A stretch of DNA of 64,000 nucleotides from Kappaphycus alvarezii (lineage: Eukaryota; Rhodophyta; Florideophyceae; Gigartinales; Solieriaceae). Below are positions 11,328-20,977 of this stretch, in pieces. The notes beneath the pieces were generated by a model. It was not told the origin of the DNA. It worked only from the letters and a program-made list of their open reading frames with translations, and ran no database searches. Position numbers and translations under genes: made by a program. Numbering within the stretch: position 1 is the stretch's first letter; the number at the start of each line of letters is the position of its first letter. The stretch lies in contig NADL03000641.1 in assembly GCA_002205965.3 (NCBI GenBank), forward strand, positions 248,001-312,000, read 5' to 3'.

Positions 11328-11830
11328 ACATTGCTGTACATTGTTATACTTAATTTCAATTAAAATGTGTTAGATTTTTTGTCTATAGAAACTGCACATG
11401 GCACAAGCTACCACAAAATACTGGCAATTGGCCTCATACACTGGGAGAGATCGTTACGGGAAAGCGAAAGAGCACGAAAACATTCGAAGGTGGCTAGAGG
11501 AGAGAGAGAGAGACTTTTTACGCGGTTGTGACACGTCGATGACGAAGTTGAGCTGAGGAGCTGGAACTTTCCAAGGAGGTAGTGGATAAGTAGCTGTCAG
11601 TGGTGGGTTATGGTTTTTATTGGATGTGAATTCATGTGATGTAACTACTATCTGAAACAATTCGGGAATCAACCGATTATATCTTTCATATAGGGGGGAG
11701 AATGGAGTTGGTCTACTGCGAATGGTGTAAAGGTTAGGAGCCCTATAAACATGCATTTCATCGATGTTGCAGGATCCAAAATACGGCCCTACAGACGTGC
11801 AGTTAATCGATTTTGCAGGATGTACCAGAG
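11328..11830. other. Spacer, no gene seen
   Basis: Mixed composition with a short ga-repeat (gagagagagag) near 11,500. The 100-codon minus frame (11,454-11,756) has no recognisable motif. Confidence 0.4.
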
Positions 11831-12375
11831 CTAAAGCAGGACGTTGCCTAACTCACGGTCATCATCGTCATTAAAAGCAAGAAGCTCCTGTATTTCCAAC
11901 ATGGCCGGAAGTCGTACCAGGTCAAAGAGCATTCCCCCAAGATTATCGCGTTGCTGAGTTCCTGTAGCGCTTCTAATTAAATGAGATCCTATCCAAAGGA
12001 ATGTAGGGGCCTTGCGTAGCAGTATGACACCCATGGCAATAGTTCTGGAAATAAGTTTTTGATTGCTTCCAGAAAGGCAGGGCGGCTGCACAAGTTAAAT
12101 GCGCCTTCAGGTCTACAGTCAGCAAGCCGTAGTCAGAACTAGTCCCAAATCGTTGTACAATCCTTCTGACCCCATGCACGATTGTATCCATCCCACATAG
12201 AGTAGCTATTCTGACTTGCAGTGTCCGGAAGTATGTTGCAGCCATCTTAAAAGCCCTCTTCATAAGACAGGAGCCGATTAGTCGACGGAGAGTCTCTCCC
12301 ACTGGCGTGGACCGTTGGGCAGCTATACGGCGATATAATTCAATCTGGCATATGACTAAAGGGTAGAAGTAAATA
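11831..12375 (-). pseudogene. Non-LTR retrotransposon reverse transcriptase fragment
   Basis: Minus-strand frames read ETLRRLIGSCLMKR, then VRIATLCGMDTIVHGVRRI, then YGLLTVDLKAH and, in the next frame, ATGTQQRDNLGGMLFDLV. These correspond to RT blocks of LINE-type elements: the RPIxxxxxxRRLxG block, the QxGxxxGxExxVHxxR block, the first palm aspartate (D in LLTVDLK), and the SxxGxQQGDPLGxxLF block with the usual G-D changed to R-D. The fragment ends before a clear A/F-DD catalytic block. Two frames are needed, so it is decayed. It lies downstream (minus strand) of a C-terminal fragment that should follow an RT, so the two are not one collinear copy. Confidence 0.7.
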
Positions 12376-12419
12376 GGGGCTATGGAAACATGGCGTCTGC
12401 CGCTGTTAGTTTAACCTTC

Positions 12420-12690
12420 AATGCACTCCAAAATGTACATTGACATTCCCACGACATCCTAGAAACACCATGAAGTTTCCCAGGATTTCCTGGGAACTGT
12501 CTTGCACATCCATCATTACATTATGCAGCTTCCGACGTACCCTGGTAACTACTACGCCCTTCCTGGGATGTCAATGAAATTCCCAAGACATTCTGGGAGC
12601 ACCATGAGGTTTCTCGAGATGTCCTGGCAACCCTCTCTCATATCCATCCAAGGTCCCTTGGTAACTAATAATAATAATAATTACTCACAA
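12420..12690. repeat. Degenerate tcctgggaa-type repeats and an (aat) microsatellite
   Basis: Imperfect units built around gtttcccaggatttcctggga, some inverted on themselves (tcccaggatttcctggga), alternate with accatgaag/atgaaatt links. A short aataataataataa tract lies at about 12,667-12,682. Similar ctgggac/ctaggga words reappear at 13,905-14,000 and in coding sequence at 22,430-22,500. Confidence 0.6.
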
Positions 12691-12727
12691 TGTTTCTGGA
12701 GTGTACACTCACTGACCGGCTATTGAG

Positions 12728-13880
12728 TTAAGGACTAACTGGATGGTGAACATAGCTCACGTGCTGTGGGGCACGGGAAATGATGGCCATAGACACCGAG
12801 GACCACAGAACACAGCTGATGTGCTGATAGATTCGCGAGCGAATGATGGCATCAGAGGTGTGATGTCTGGTCGCAATCCGCGGAATGAACGTTTCAAGAA
12901 ACAGTGCAGTGGCTGGGGACGCCGCTCCAAGGGAGTAGAGAGCGATTGGTTGCAAGGTGAAATTCGGCTGGCGAGATGAGTTGCCAGATGGTGGTATAAG
13001 GCGCCGGGAGAGCTTACCCTCAAGGCCCTGGACCTTGTTGCGGTAAGCTAACGTGGCGGCGCCAGCGGCGGCTTGCGTTGCTTTCGTGACAGAGGCCTGT
13101 TTGAACGGCGAAAAAATAGTAACGGCACTGGCAATTGGCCTTTCCTGGGGGCCGATGGCAGGGGCCAGGGTTTTCACGAGGAGGTCTGCAGGCCTAAAAT
13201 CGGTTCCAGGAATTAACAGAGGGACTTCGAACTTGAAGTCCAAACCGGCAGCGCGGAAGGCATGATATGCGAGGGCGTTACGGATGGAGTTATGCCGGTG
13301 GATGCGGCCAAACCCGGAGGGGCAGAGATCAGCCGCATGGTCTCCATACAGATCTAGCGTCTGCTTGCAATGATGACACTTAGGCGGAATCGAGTCCGTG
13401 TAAGCTGGAAGACCGAGGTGGCGGCGGAGCATGATGCTCCAATGGGCATCAGAGACTTTGGTCGCATTGATCGGATGTGCTTGTAGAAACGCAGCGGCCT
13501 CGGAGTAGCGAAAAGCTAGACCGCGTATCCGACGACGGGTGGCTTCGGGAAGGTGAGCTGTGTGGCTGGGAATATCCTTCCAGAGGTTGTCCTCCCGGTG
13601 CATCTTTGCCGCAGCCTCTTTCTTTACCCAATTGAGATGGGTTTGCAGGTTGACAGGGATGTCAGCATGAGCTGTGGGGTCCAGGGAGCCTAGTTCGGTG
13701 AGCAAAGGGTTACAGAGAGCATAATGAGCAAATTAGCGAAGGTTGAGGCGAGCCTGGGCAACAAAGAAAGCCCGGTCCCGCGAAAGCGGTTTACAAGAAC
13801 CGCGAAGGAGAGAGCTGAGGTGTATGATGCCGTTCGGTGGCGGGCAGGGGCGGCATCCAGGAGGCTCGCAGCAACCGCGC
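12728..13880 (-). pseudogene. Non-LTR retrotransposon C-terminal region with zinc-knuckle and endonuclease-like domain
   Basis: A 325-codon frame (start 13,705) extends upstream past one stop at about 13,732 as AFFVAQARLNLR. After a helical region it has a cysteine-histidine motif, CHHCKQTLDLYGDHAADLC, followed by GRIHRHNSIRNAL, then FKFEVPLLIPGTDFRPADLL and VTIFSPF. This C-x2-C ... GDHA ... C ... RHN ... R pattern followed by RPAD and a D-V-T-x-P motif is typical of the region after RT in some non-LTR elements with a restriction-like endonuclease. The usual aspartate before VTI is replaced (ASAVTIFSPF), so the nuclease is probably dead even in the intact frame. It is the best preserved copy of its subfamily in the window. 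Confidence 0.65.
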
Positions 13881-13889
13881 TACCAAGCC

Positions 13890-14165
13890 CGTCGCAGGAT
13901 GTCCTTTGATATTCCTAGGATACTCTGGGACCTTCAAAAAGTTTCTCTGGAATTTCTAGGGACTCTCCCAGGTATCCGTGGGATACAGGATACAAGGTCT
14001 GAGGTCCCCCGGTATCTTCAACCCGTATTTATAGATGCTCCGACGGAGAGTTAAAGGACTCGCCCTTCAACTCTTCAGAATGAATTAGACTTGAGAAAAA
14101 CCCAATACACCGGATACCAAAAAACAACTTGATGTGGAACACCACATAAAATCTATCATTTTATA
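13890..14165. other. Spacer with ctaggga/ctgggac words
   Basis: About 13,905-14,000 carries several degenerate copies of the tcctaggatactctgggac type seen at 12.4-12.7 kb, on the other side of the non-LTR fragment. No gene is seen. Confidence 0.4.
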
Positions 14166-17037
14166 TCTCGATCAGTAATTTCAGTTCAAACAGAGTGCTA
14201 CTCTAATTGTTTTCTTATCTATGTTGCTAATTCTTTTAGTTCTTTTGAGCGGGTGAACTAGACGAACAATAATGGTCTCTACATACAGGTTGTTCTCCAT
14301 GTAGGGATTTTTGCGCGTACCACGTCCTGAAAACGAAGGTTTGTAGGGTACATTAAACAGTTTGTTGTCTCTAACTGCTCTCGCAGTCGGCTCATATCAC
14401 CGTACAGATATCGGCAAGCAGTAACCATCCGCATCTTTGCGAAGGAAATCGATTATTTCTGCTATCCAGAATTGCACTATCTCACCACCTGATTCTCGGA
14501 CCGCGACCAAATCTCCGATTTCATAGGAAAGTCGCGGGGCAATCCTCATCTCTCGCTCTGCTTCATCCTGGGAGTTTCTATTTGAATTTTTTAGTTCAAC
14601 ATCTTGAGTTATGAGGAGATAATCTCCTCGAAGCTGGTATGTTGTATCTAAGTTCCAATGCGGGAGGACTGTCCTAGACTGGATTACTTCATCACGAAGA
14701 TTGCGGAGGATTTCTATTTTTCTTCATTTCGAATTCTCCCTTCTGCACTTTCGATGCACTGGTTGACCTTAGCGACATCGGGCGGTAGTTCGATATCATT
14801 CGGAGGTACATCGCCGAGGTCGGGTACCTCCGGAAGAATCCAGCTCCTGCAGCGCCTGGCAACGGGGCCCATTCCTCGGAATGGAGCACACGAACGTGAC
14901 AGGTAGTAACACAGGGGGTGGTTTCTGCGGCTGCATTATCGCCGGGTACTGGAGTGGACCTGAAATCCCTGTATTGGGAGAAATTTTGAATCCTCCTGAG
15001 GTAACGAGAACTATCTGATTCGAGGAGCTCTGAGTAATTTAAGATTTGTTTCGTTCGAATTGCAACTGGTGTTTAGGAGAGTGATTTCCTAACCTGGGAG
15101 AGTAGATCATCCATGGTATGAGCGTAGTTAACGTTTAGTCGCGTTGAAATGCGTGAGAAGGACTGTTCTATATCTTCGTGGGTATGACTGACAGGGAGGA
15201 AATGAACTTGGGCCTCCTGGAAAACCCTGAGCGCAACCAACATTTCAACGCAGGCGAGAAAACATGAGCTCTTATTATCGCGGGTACAGTTGTACAACTG
15301 AAGAAGGAATATAGGAGTAAGCATTCCTTGAGTCTTTCCTATTCATGACCCTGTGAAGTGCTTCGATGATGTGGTTTTCACCAGCTTGGTGTTCTTCAGT
15401 GAGGGCGAAAATTGTGAGGTTCTTCAATGGGCCATGTTACAGGACACCAATAAGTTTAACCTTCATTTTACGGCCTTTTTCATCCTTTGTGTTGTTGAAA
15501 AAATGTGGGAGCCCATAAGAGCGCTCGTCCGCACCATCGATGATAAGAGAGCAGTATTAACTTGGACTATGGAGAGCAAGTCCACGGCGCAGATAATATG
15601 CTTGGCGCTCTGCCTCAATGAAATCCAAGTATTTTGATCTCGCAGCCTTTAGGGGCTGAATAGCATCCTCATCTGTCCCACATTCATTGATCTTTACGCG
15701 GGGAGCCTCACAAGTGGAAAATAGGGTGAATAAATGGTGCTTTCTTGCTTTCACATGAGGCAAGCGCCTTTTCCATGCATTTGAGAAACAAGAAGGGGAC
15801 AGGATCTGACGAGGATTACCGACATCATCGACATACTGAAACGATTTCCGAAACTCCTCATAAACCATTTTCTTTTCATGAGCCGGGAGGTGAATTTCAA
15901 TCTCGTCGGGCGTTATGTTTCCTACCAGGTCGGCGTAATACGTGAAGCATGTGACAACAACGTTTTCCTGTGTGTACTTCTTTCTGTCACGAGGCAAACA
16001 ATCAACGGGGCTCGAGGCTCGAGAATTCTCCGTACCTGCGACAAAGCTTTGAAGCGTTTTGGAGAAGCCAAATTCCTCTGATAAGAAGCTCGAACAGACA
16101 ATCTCTCCGTTGAACTTGAATTTTCTGGGAGTTGGCTCGATCATGTGCTTCAGTGTTTCCTTTCTTTCCTTCCTCTTCATTGCCATAATTCTTTTATACT
16201 GACAAAAGGAATAGTGCTCATCTGCAACTAGGAAGCAGCTCCTCCTGCAGCGATCCCTATCCATCCGAAACGGATTATCGTTCCGTTGAGATAGACGGAT
16301 ACGCTTCTTTTGTAGATCGGATAACTAAGCGATGGCTGGAGTTCTGATTGTGCTGCTATAATTCCTTTTCTTAACTGCAAAGAGCTTCTGCAAGTCTTCC
16401 TCTTTCCCAGGACAACATTTTAGACCACTCGAGCTTGCAGCCTGCCAGTTTATCCCATCTTCATCATCCTTGTTCCAAGGACCATATTCATCCCCCGCGA
16501 TCCAGGGTGAAACTGCAGACGCCCCGACCTAGTCTGATGTATCCCATTCTCACCCTCCTCGTCCGAGGTTCGCGATGAATCCTTCCTCCGACGAGATTGC
16601 ATACGATCCGAACGAGCGGGGTGTATCTGAGTCTCTATCATCCTCGGTTGTTTTTCCGACACGATGACTGGGACTTGATCCAAGTCGCTTCCGTTTGGAT
16701 TTTGACTTAGCAAATTTCTGTCCCAAGAAATGAAGAATTTAAAACGGGAACCAAGGATGTTATGCTCTCCCAATATGCTTGGGCAACCGTCTGGTGCCTT
16801 GAACTTGAAGTGATACTGCTCATTTCCAAACTCAGAATATATCTGGACACGATAGATTGCGACCAAGTCCTGACCATCACTATTGATCGATTCCAAGGGA
16901 TTCCCATCTATCTTTCGACAGAAATCTCTGGTACCACGGGCATAGAAAATTTTTACTGTTCCTACTATCATCCTAGAGATCGGAAGAAATAGATTCACGT
17001 ACGATCTATTACCAATGAACACAGCATGGGACGACAT
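14166..17037 (-). pseudogene. DUF7869-type transposase-like gene
   Basis: The gene reads from 17,037 (ATG, 195-codon N-terminal frame with HFKFKAPDGCPSILGEHN) through a frameshift near 16,480, then a long frame from about 16,440 to 15,313 with a few in-frame stops. That frame has VVTCFTYYADLVGNITPDEI, ILSPSCFSNAWKRRLPHV, SLIIDGADERSYGLPHFF, KLIGVL-stop-HGPLKN and FALTEEHQAGENHIIEALHR. A further shift leads to QLYNCTRDNK and FLPVSHTHEDIEQSFSRIS (15,073-15,324). The last part has PPDVAKVNQCIESAEGRIRN, then FWIAEIIDFL and, after a TGA at 14,397-14,399, YEPTARAVRDNK. The IDGAD, TEEH, NC-x-DNK and HTHEDI-Q motifs fit the DUF7869 family, thought to be RNase-H-fold transposase-like. In QLYNC the usual aspartate is tyrosine. 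Confidence 0.65.
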
Positions 17038-17832
17038 GTTCCGGGGGAGGGTCAGGAGTAACGTCTATTCTGTTGAAGGGTGGTGGGTTGTGGACTTGGT
17101 GTGAAAGCAGTTGTCATCAGAGGACTGTTACGATGCGAGGGGAGAATGACAAGTTCAATAAATGTGTAATAGAGTGCTTGTCTGCGAGTTGATTACTCCC
17201 CATGGAGGACTGTAATTAGACAGAGTGCTATGTTCACTATTTTAGGGCCTAACCTTTGACCGTCCTCCAGGTGTCAATAACGTTCTGACCTGGAGAGGGA
17301 TCATTATTGTTTTTACACAAATTATATTTTGTTCCATGCAGCAGCAGCCCCAGAGGGCCTGATGTATGGTCCTCCACGTTACAAAACCGCGGACAGTTCA
17401 TGACGCACGATTTATCTCATGTTTCGTGGTTTACAAGATTTTAAACATATGTCACGGTGCACAGTGTTCACAGCCAAGCTGGTCATGGGAGGTAGCTAGG
17501 TTACAGGTCATTACTAGCTAAAGTGAGGGTCCGAAATAACTGGACAAAAACAGAGAAAAATAAATGAGAAAACAACTTCTCGTGGCCCCCAGACACTCAT
17601 TTTGGTGTCATTTTAAAGCTGTGATTGTACTTATGAAATCAGGTAAATTATAAGGTCCAAACAGGTATCGTTAACCCACAGCAAGCCGCGAAGTGAGGGT
17701 CCTTCATTGGAGAGAGCTGGGCTGAAAAAACCACAAAGATCGGACACAGGCCCGCTAATTAGGCTTTATTTGATACCGTCTCAAAATGCCACGTCAGACC
17801 ACTTACCCCAAAAACCCTCGAAAAACATGCCT
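17038..17832. other. Spacer between two transposase genes
   Basis: No gene seen. The word aagtgagggtcc occurs twice in direct orientation, near 17,521 and 17,692, followed by different bases; no inverted partner was found beyond the other end of the pogo-like gene, so it is not called as a terminal repeat. Confidence 0.4.
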
Positions 17833-19644
17833 TCAGTGCATTTTTGTGACCTTTCCCCCCACCACAACAGGTTGAGCCCGGATCGTCCTCAGTTTGGAAA
17901 TCAAACGCCGTTCCAGCAGAGATCTTCGCAGCCCAGAACACACCGAACCAGAACCACACCCATGCACACGGCGAGCTGCTTTCTCCATGTTCTTGAGTTT
18001 CTTGCGCTCTCGCCTCAACGCGCTCTCTAGTCCCTTAATCACAGAGGAACGATTCTTTAGAGCCTGCGCTTCTTCTTTCTCCCTAATGAGGCGTATGGCA
18101 TTGGGTGCAGACACAACACACCCGTTTGTAGTATCCAAAAAACCTGACGATGTTACTACAGAATCACTCCCAAGAACTTTTTGTTTCACTTCGACCATCT
18201 TCTCCCTGAAAGCCTCCTCAAGCTCAGGCACAGAGAGAATCGGAGCTAGAGCCTGCGAAGATGCAGGACGAGGGAACCCTTAAATCCGAGTGCTGTCCAG
18301 CGGCCATAAACCAGCACGTAGAAAACTGGCCTTTACATTCTGGGGAGTCACAGAACTTTCGTATGCATCCCTGGTAACTGCACAAAAATTGTACACATCA
18401 AACACCCTAGAGGGACTCGCAAGCACGCAGTTGTGCAGAGTGGCATCCACTGCCTTTTTAAAAGCAGAAAAGAGTACCGTGTCACAGGTTTGTGTTTTTC
18501 CAGAAGTGTGTGATGGCAAAGCATACACAATCACACCGCTAGCCGTCAGCAACTCGATTAAGTCCAACGATAAGTGAGACCTGTAGCCGTCGTAGACCAG
18601 TAGTACCTTCCTTCCGTTTGAGATGAGATCATGGATGTAGCATATAAACTTCTCAGACCACACCAAGAAATTAAATCGGTCAACGTCTCCATTCTTCTCT
18701 CGCATTGCCAAAACAGCATGGCGTGGTAAATTGCAAACTGGGGATTCATGGAACTCAATGCCGCCCCTGACGACCACCCGAAACGGAACACGATTCCCCT
18801 TCATCACAAACAAAGGCGGCCCGGCATCCTCGGCGGCAGAGATGACGGGCATCATTGTGATACTTGACATGAGGCCCATGTCCGGACGCAACATGTCTCT
18901 AGCACCGTTCTTGGCCATGATTCTCTTGGACACTTTGCGTGCGCCCGCCTCCCTCCGACGTGATACCACACTCATCCAAATTAAAAAACCTTGAGGCGTC
19001 GATGTTGTTTCCCTCTATCAGCTCATGGATTGTTGCGTAGTGGGTTGAGATTGTTTCGGCATTGACTTGGCGATATCTTATCGCCTCTCGCATGACAGGA
19101 AGAACCATTACAAGCTGATCTTCATGGCGTTTACGGAACCGGAGCAGAAAAGATTTTGATGGTTTCTTCCATTCCTTCGGTAGAAGCATGCGTCGAACGG
19201 GCAGCATCCTGGACACCATGATCTCAATTGCTTCTCGGAGATGGTAAAGGGTCAATGGCATACCCTTGAGGCTGCTCTTCAAAAAAAATCTACTATGATT
19301 TTCTCCTCATCCACAGTAAAAAGTGTTTTCCATCCTCTTTGGCCAATGGTCTTATGTTTGCGGTCGTTAAGCGTCGAGAGGGGTATGCCAAACTTCTGTT
19401 CGGCTTGTCGGAGTTTGTTGTCTGCTGTGACGAAGTCGAGTGCCTTCATAATTGCACCGTGGGAGTGCTGTTTTTCTCGGGTTGATACCATGGTTGCGGG
19501 CTTGGAGTTCCGGTAAAATGTGGATGGCCTGAGAAGGACGGAGAGTGCGGAGGAATTACGTCGTCTCAAGACGTAAGAGACGACCTTCTTGTCATTTTTT
19601 TGGCGCCAAAGCGAATGAGAGGATTTGTTTTTAAATCCATCCAT
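17833..19644 (-). pseudogene. Pogo/jerky-like DDE transposase
   Basis: Three consecutive frames. The first (19,644-19,279) has a psq-type helix-turn-helix: AIMKALDFVTADNKLRQAEQ then KFGIPLSTLNDRKH. The second (19,282-18,899), reached by a shift in a T8 run, has a CENPB-like segment with FLLRFRKRHEDQL and ends in FFNLDECGIT, the first catalytic aspartate region. After another shift the third (18,975-18,280) has PVISAAEDAGPPLFVMKGNR, LLVYDGYRSHLS (second aspartate), VYALPSHTSGKTQTCD and WPLDSTRI. A TAA at 18,280-18,282 is followed in the same frame by a Glu/Lys-rich coiled-coil-like tail to 17,833. This layout is that of pogo-type Tc1/mariner transposases, which cut and paste DNA at TA. Three breaks make it inactive. 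Confidence 0.8.
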
Positions 19645-19817
19645 GGGTTTTCCCGCAATTGGCCCCTAGAAATGCGAGTGCAAGGCTCTTTTGCTTTAAA
19701 TGGACACAAATGTATAATTTTTATAATATCTATGCAGAATGCGCCTTGTTCGGTGTTTGCGATTTTGTCCGGTGTGTCATAAACCTGATTCTGTGATCCT
19801 GATCTGGTTGTATGACA

Positions 19818-19862
19818 CCCCTATCAGGTTGTACCTCCGATCTGAGGTACAATCTGATAGGG
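19818..19862. repeat. 19-bp hairpin, one mismatch
   Basis: ccctatcaggttgtacctc, six-base loop cgatct, then gaggtacaatctgataggg. It lies about 170 bp outside the 5-prime end of the pogo-like gene. Confidence 0.85.
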
Positions 19863-20129
19863 TATCCTGGCATAATGACTTTCTCTTCTGATGCATCAAC
19901 TAAATCCATTGAATGACATGTTATGGGATCCTCGGAGGGTGATCCGATAAGTGAATATCAGAAATTCATATTTATTTTGCACATGACCTGGTACTACATG
20001 GTAGGCGTGGCACAATACAGGATCCGTAGATCATACCACAGGTCGGGCCTTATAGATGGTGGTAAATCTTTAGTGGTTGTACAATGTCGCACAGAAGCGT
20101 GCGGAGGGTATTCATAAATTAACTACGGT

Positions 20130-20790
20130 TGCGGGCGGCAGGTAGAAACCTGTCGCGCCTGCATTATTTGGAGACTAAATGCAAAACGGGTAACGAAGTT
20201 GCGGAGCTCCTGTTGAGGGGAGGAACCGCGATGGGAAGCAGCGAAGGAAGCAAGGCGGCGGAAAAAACCCTTGCCATCGTCGCCCAAGGCGCCATAGATA
20301 TCAATCCCGACGGGGGAGAGGAGTATATCGTTTTGGTTGCAGTAAGTGCCGTAATGACGATGTTTCTAGCGCTCTGCGAGTGTTGCGGCAGCGCCTGCGG
20401 TAACCGTACTTGGCGAAATGTGGTGGCGTGCAGAGGGGTGGGCAACAGTAACGTCGACAGCGATATCGGTACTGTGAAGCCCGTATACAGCGGGTATGTA
20501 AATGTCCATTCGTAGCGCGGGGGACTCCGAATGCCCAGATGGGTTGGGAACCTGGTAGAGGAGCGGATGTTCGACGAGGGCGACGATCCCAACTTCCTTG
20601 CAGTAGCGGGCAAGAACGTTGCGGAGGATGTGATGACGACGAGTCATTCCGTCTTCGTATTTGCAGGTCAACGCATGTTGGCCACTTGGATGACGTGGAT
20701 ACCTTTTTAAAATCTGTTTTTGATTTACGCATGGTCGACCTATCCTAAAAAAAAGATATTTGCATGGGCCAAAATATAACAAATACCGTT
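20130..20790 (-). pseudogene. Non-LTR retrotransposon endonuclease-like region
   Basis: The minus strand reads SGQHALTCKYEDGMTRRHHI and LRNVLARYCKEVG, then ALRMDIYIPAVYGLHSTDI, AVDVTVAHPSARHH, and after a stop KHRHYGTYCNQND, LLSPVGIDIYGALGDDG and LRNFVTRFAFSLQ. The order GQHALTC / RHH / D / DVTVAHP / IDIYG matches the zinc-knuckle plus restriction-like endonuclease tail of a non-LTR element, with the catalytic-looking aspartates (MDIY, VDVTV) still present. Frameshifts and a stop near 20,365 break it, and no RT lies upstream. The same subfamily is seen at 25.2-25.8 kb on the plus strand (FLRNALHRYCKEVG). Confidence 0.6.
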
Positions 20791-20977
20791 TTAAAAGCTA
20801 AAATTGAAAGACGGTACTTCTGCCTACATTTGGAACTATAAATCTGTACATAGACTGTTTGCAGTTGAAACGGTACTGACCTATAAGTTGTCTAACGTTT
20901 ATATCATGTAAATTCCCACACTATCGACTGAAAAGAATAAGCCCTTCTGCAGCAATATAGTGCAGCAAAGTTCTTAA

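Noticed and set aside
15353-15637. 94-codon plus ORF
   Set aside because: Opposite-strand shadow of the DUF7869-type gene.
17521-17702. aagtgagggtcc as terminal repeat of the pogo-like element
   Set aside because: Both copies are on the same side and in the same orientation; no inverted partner on the other side.
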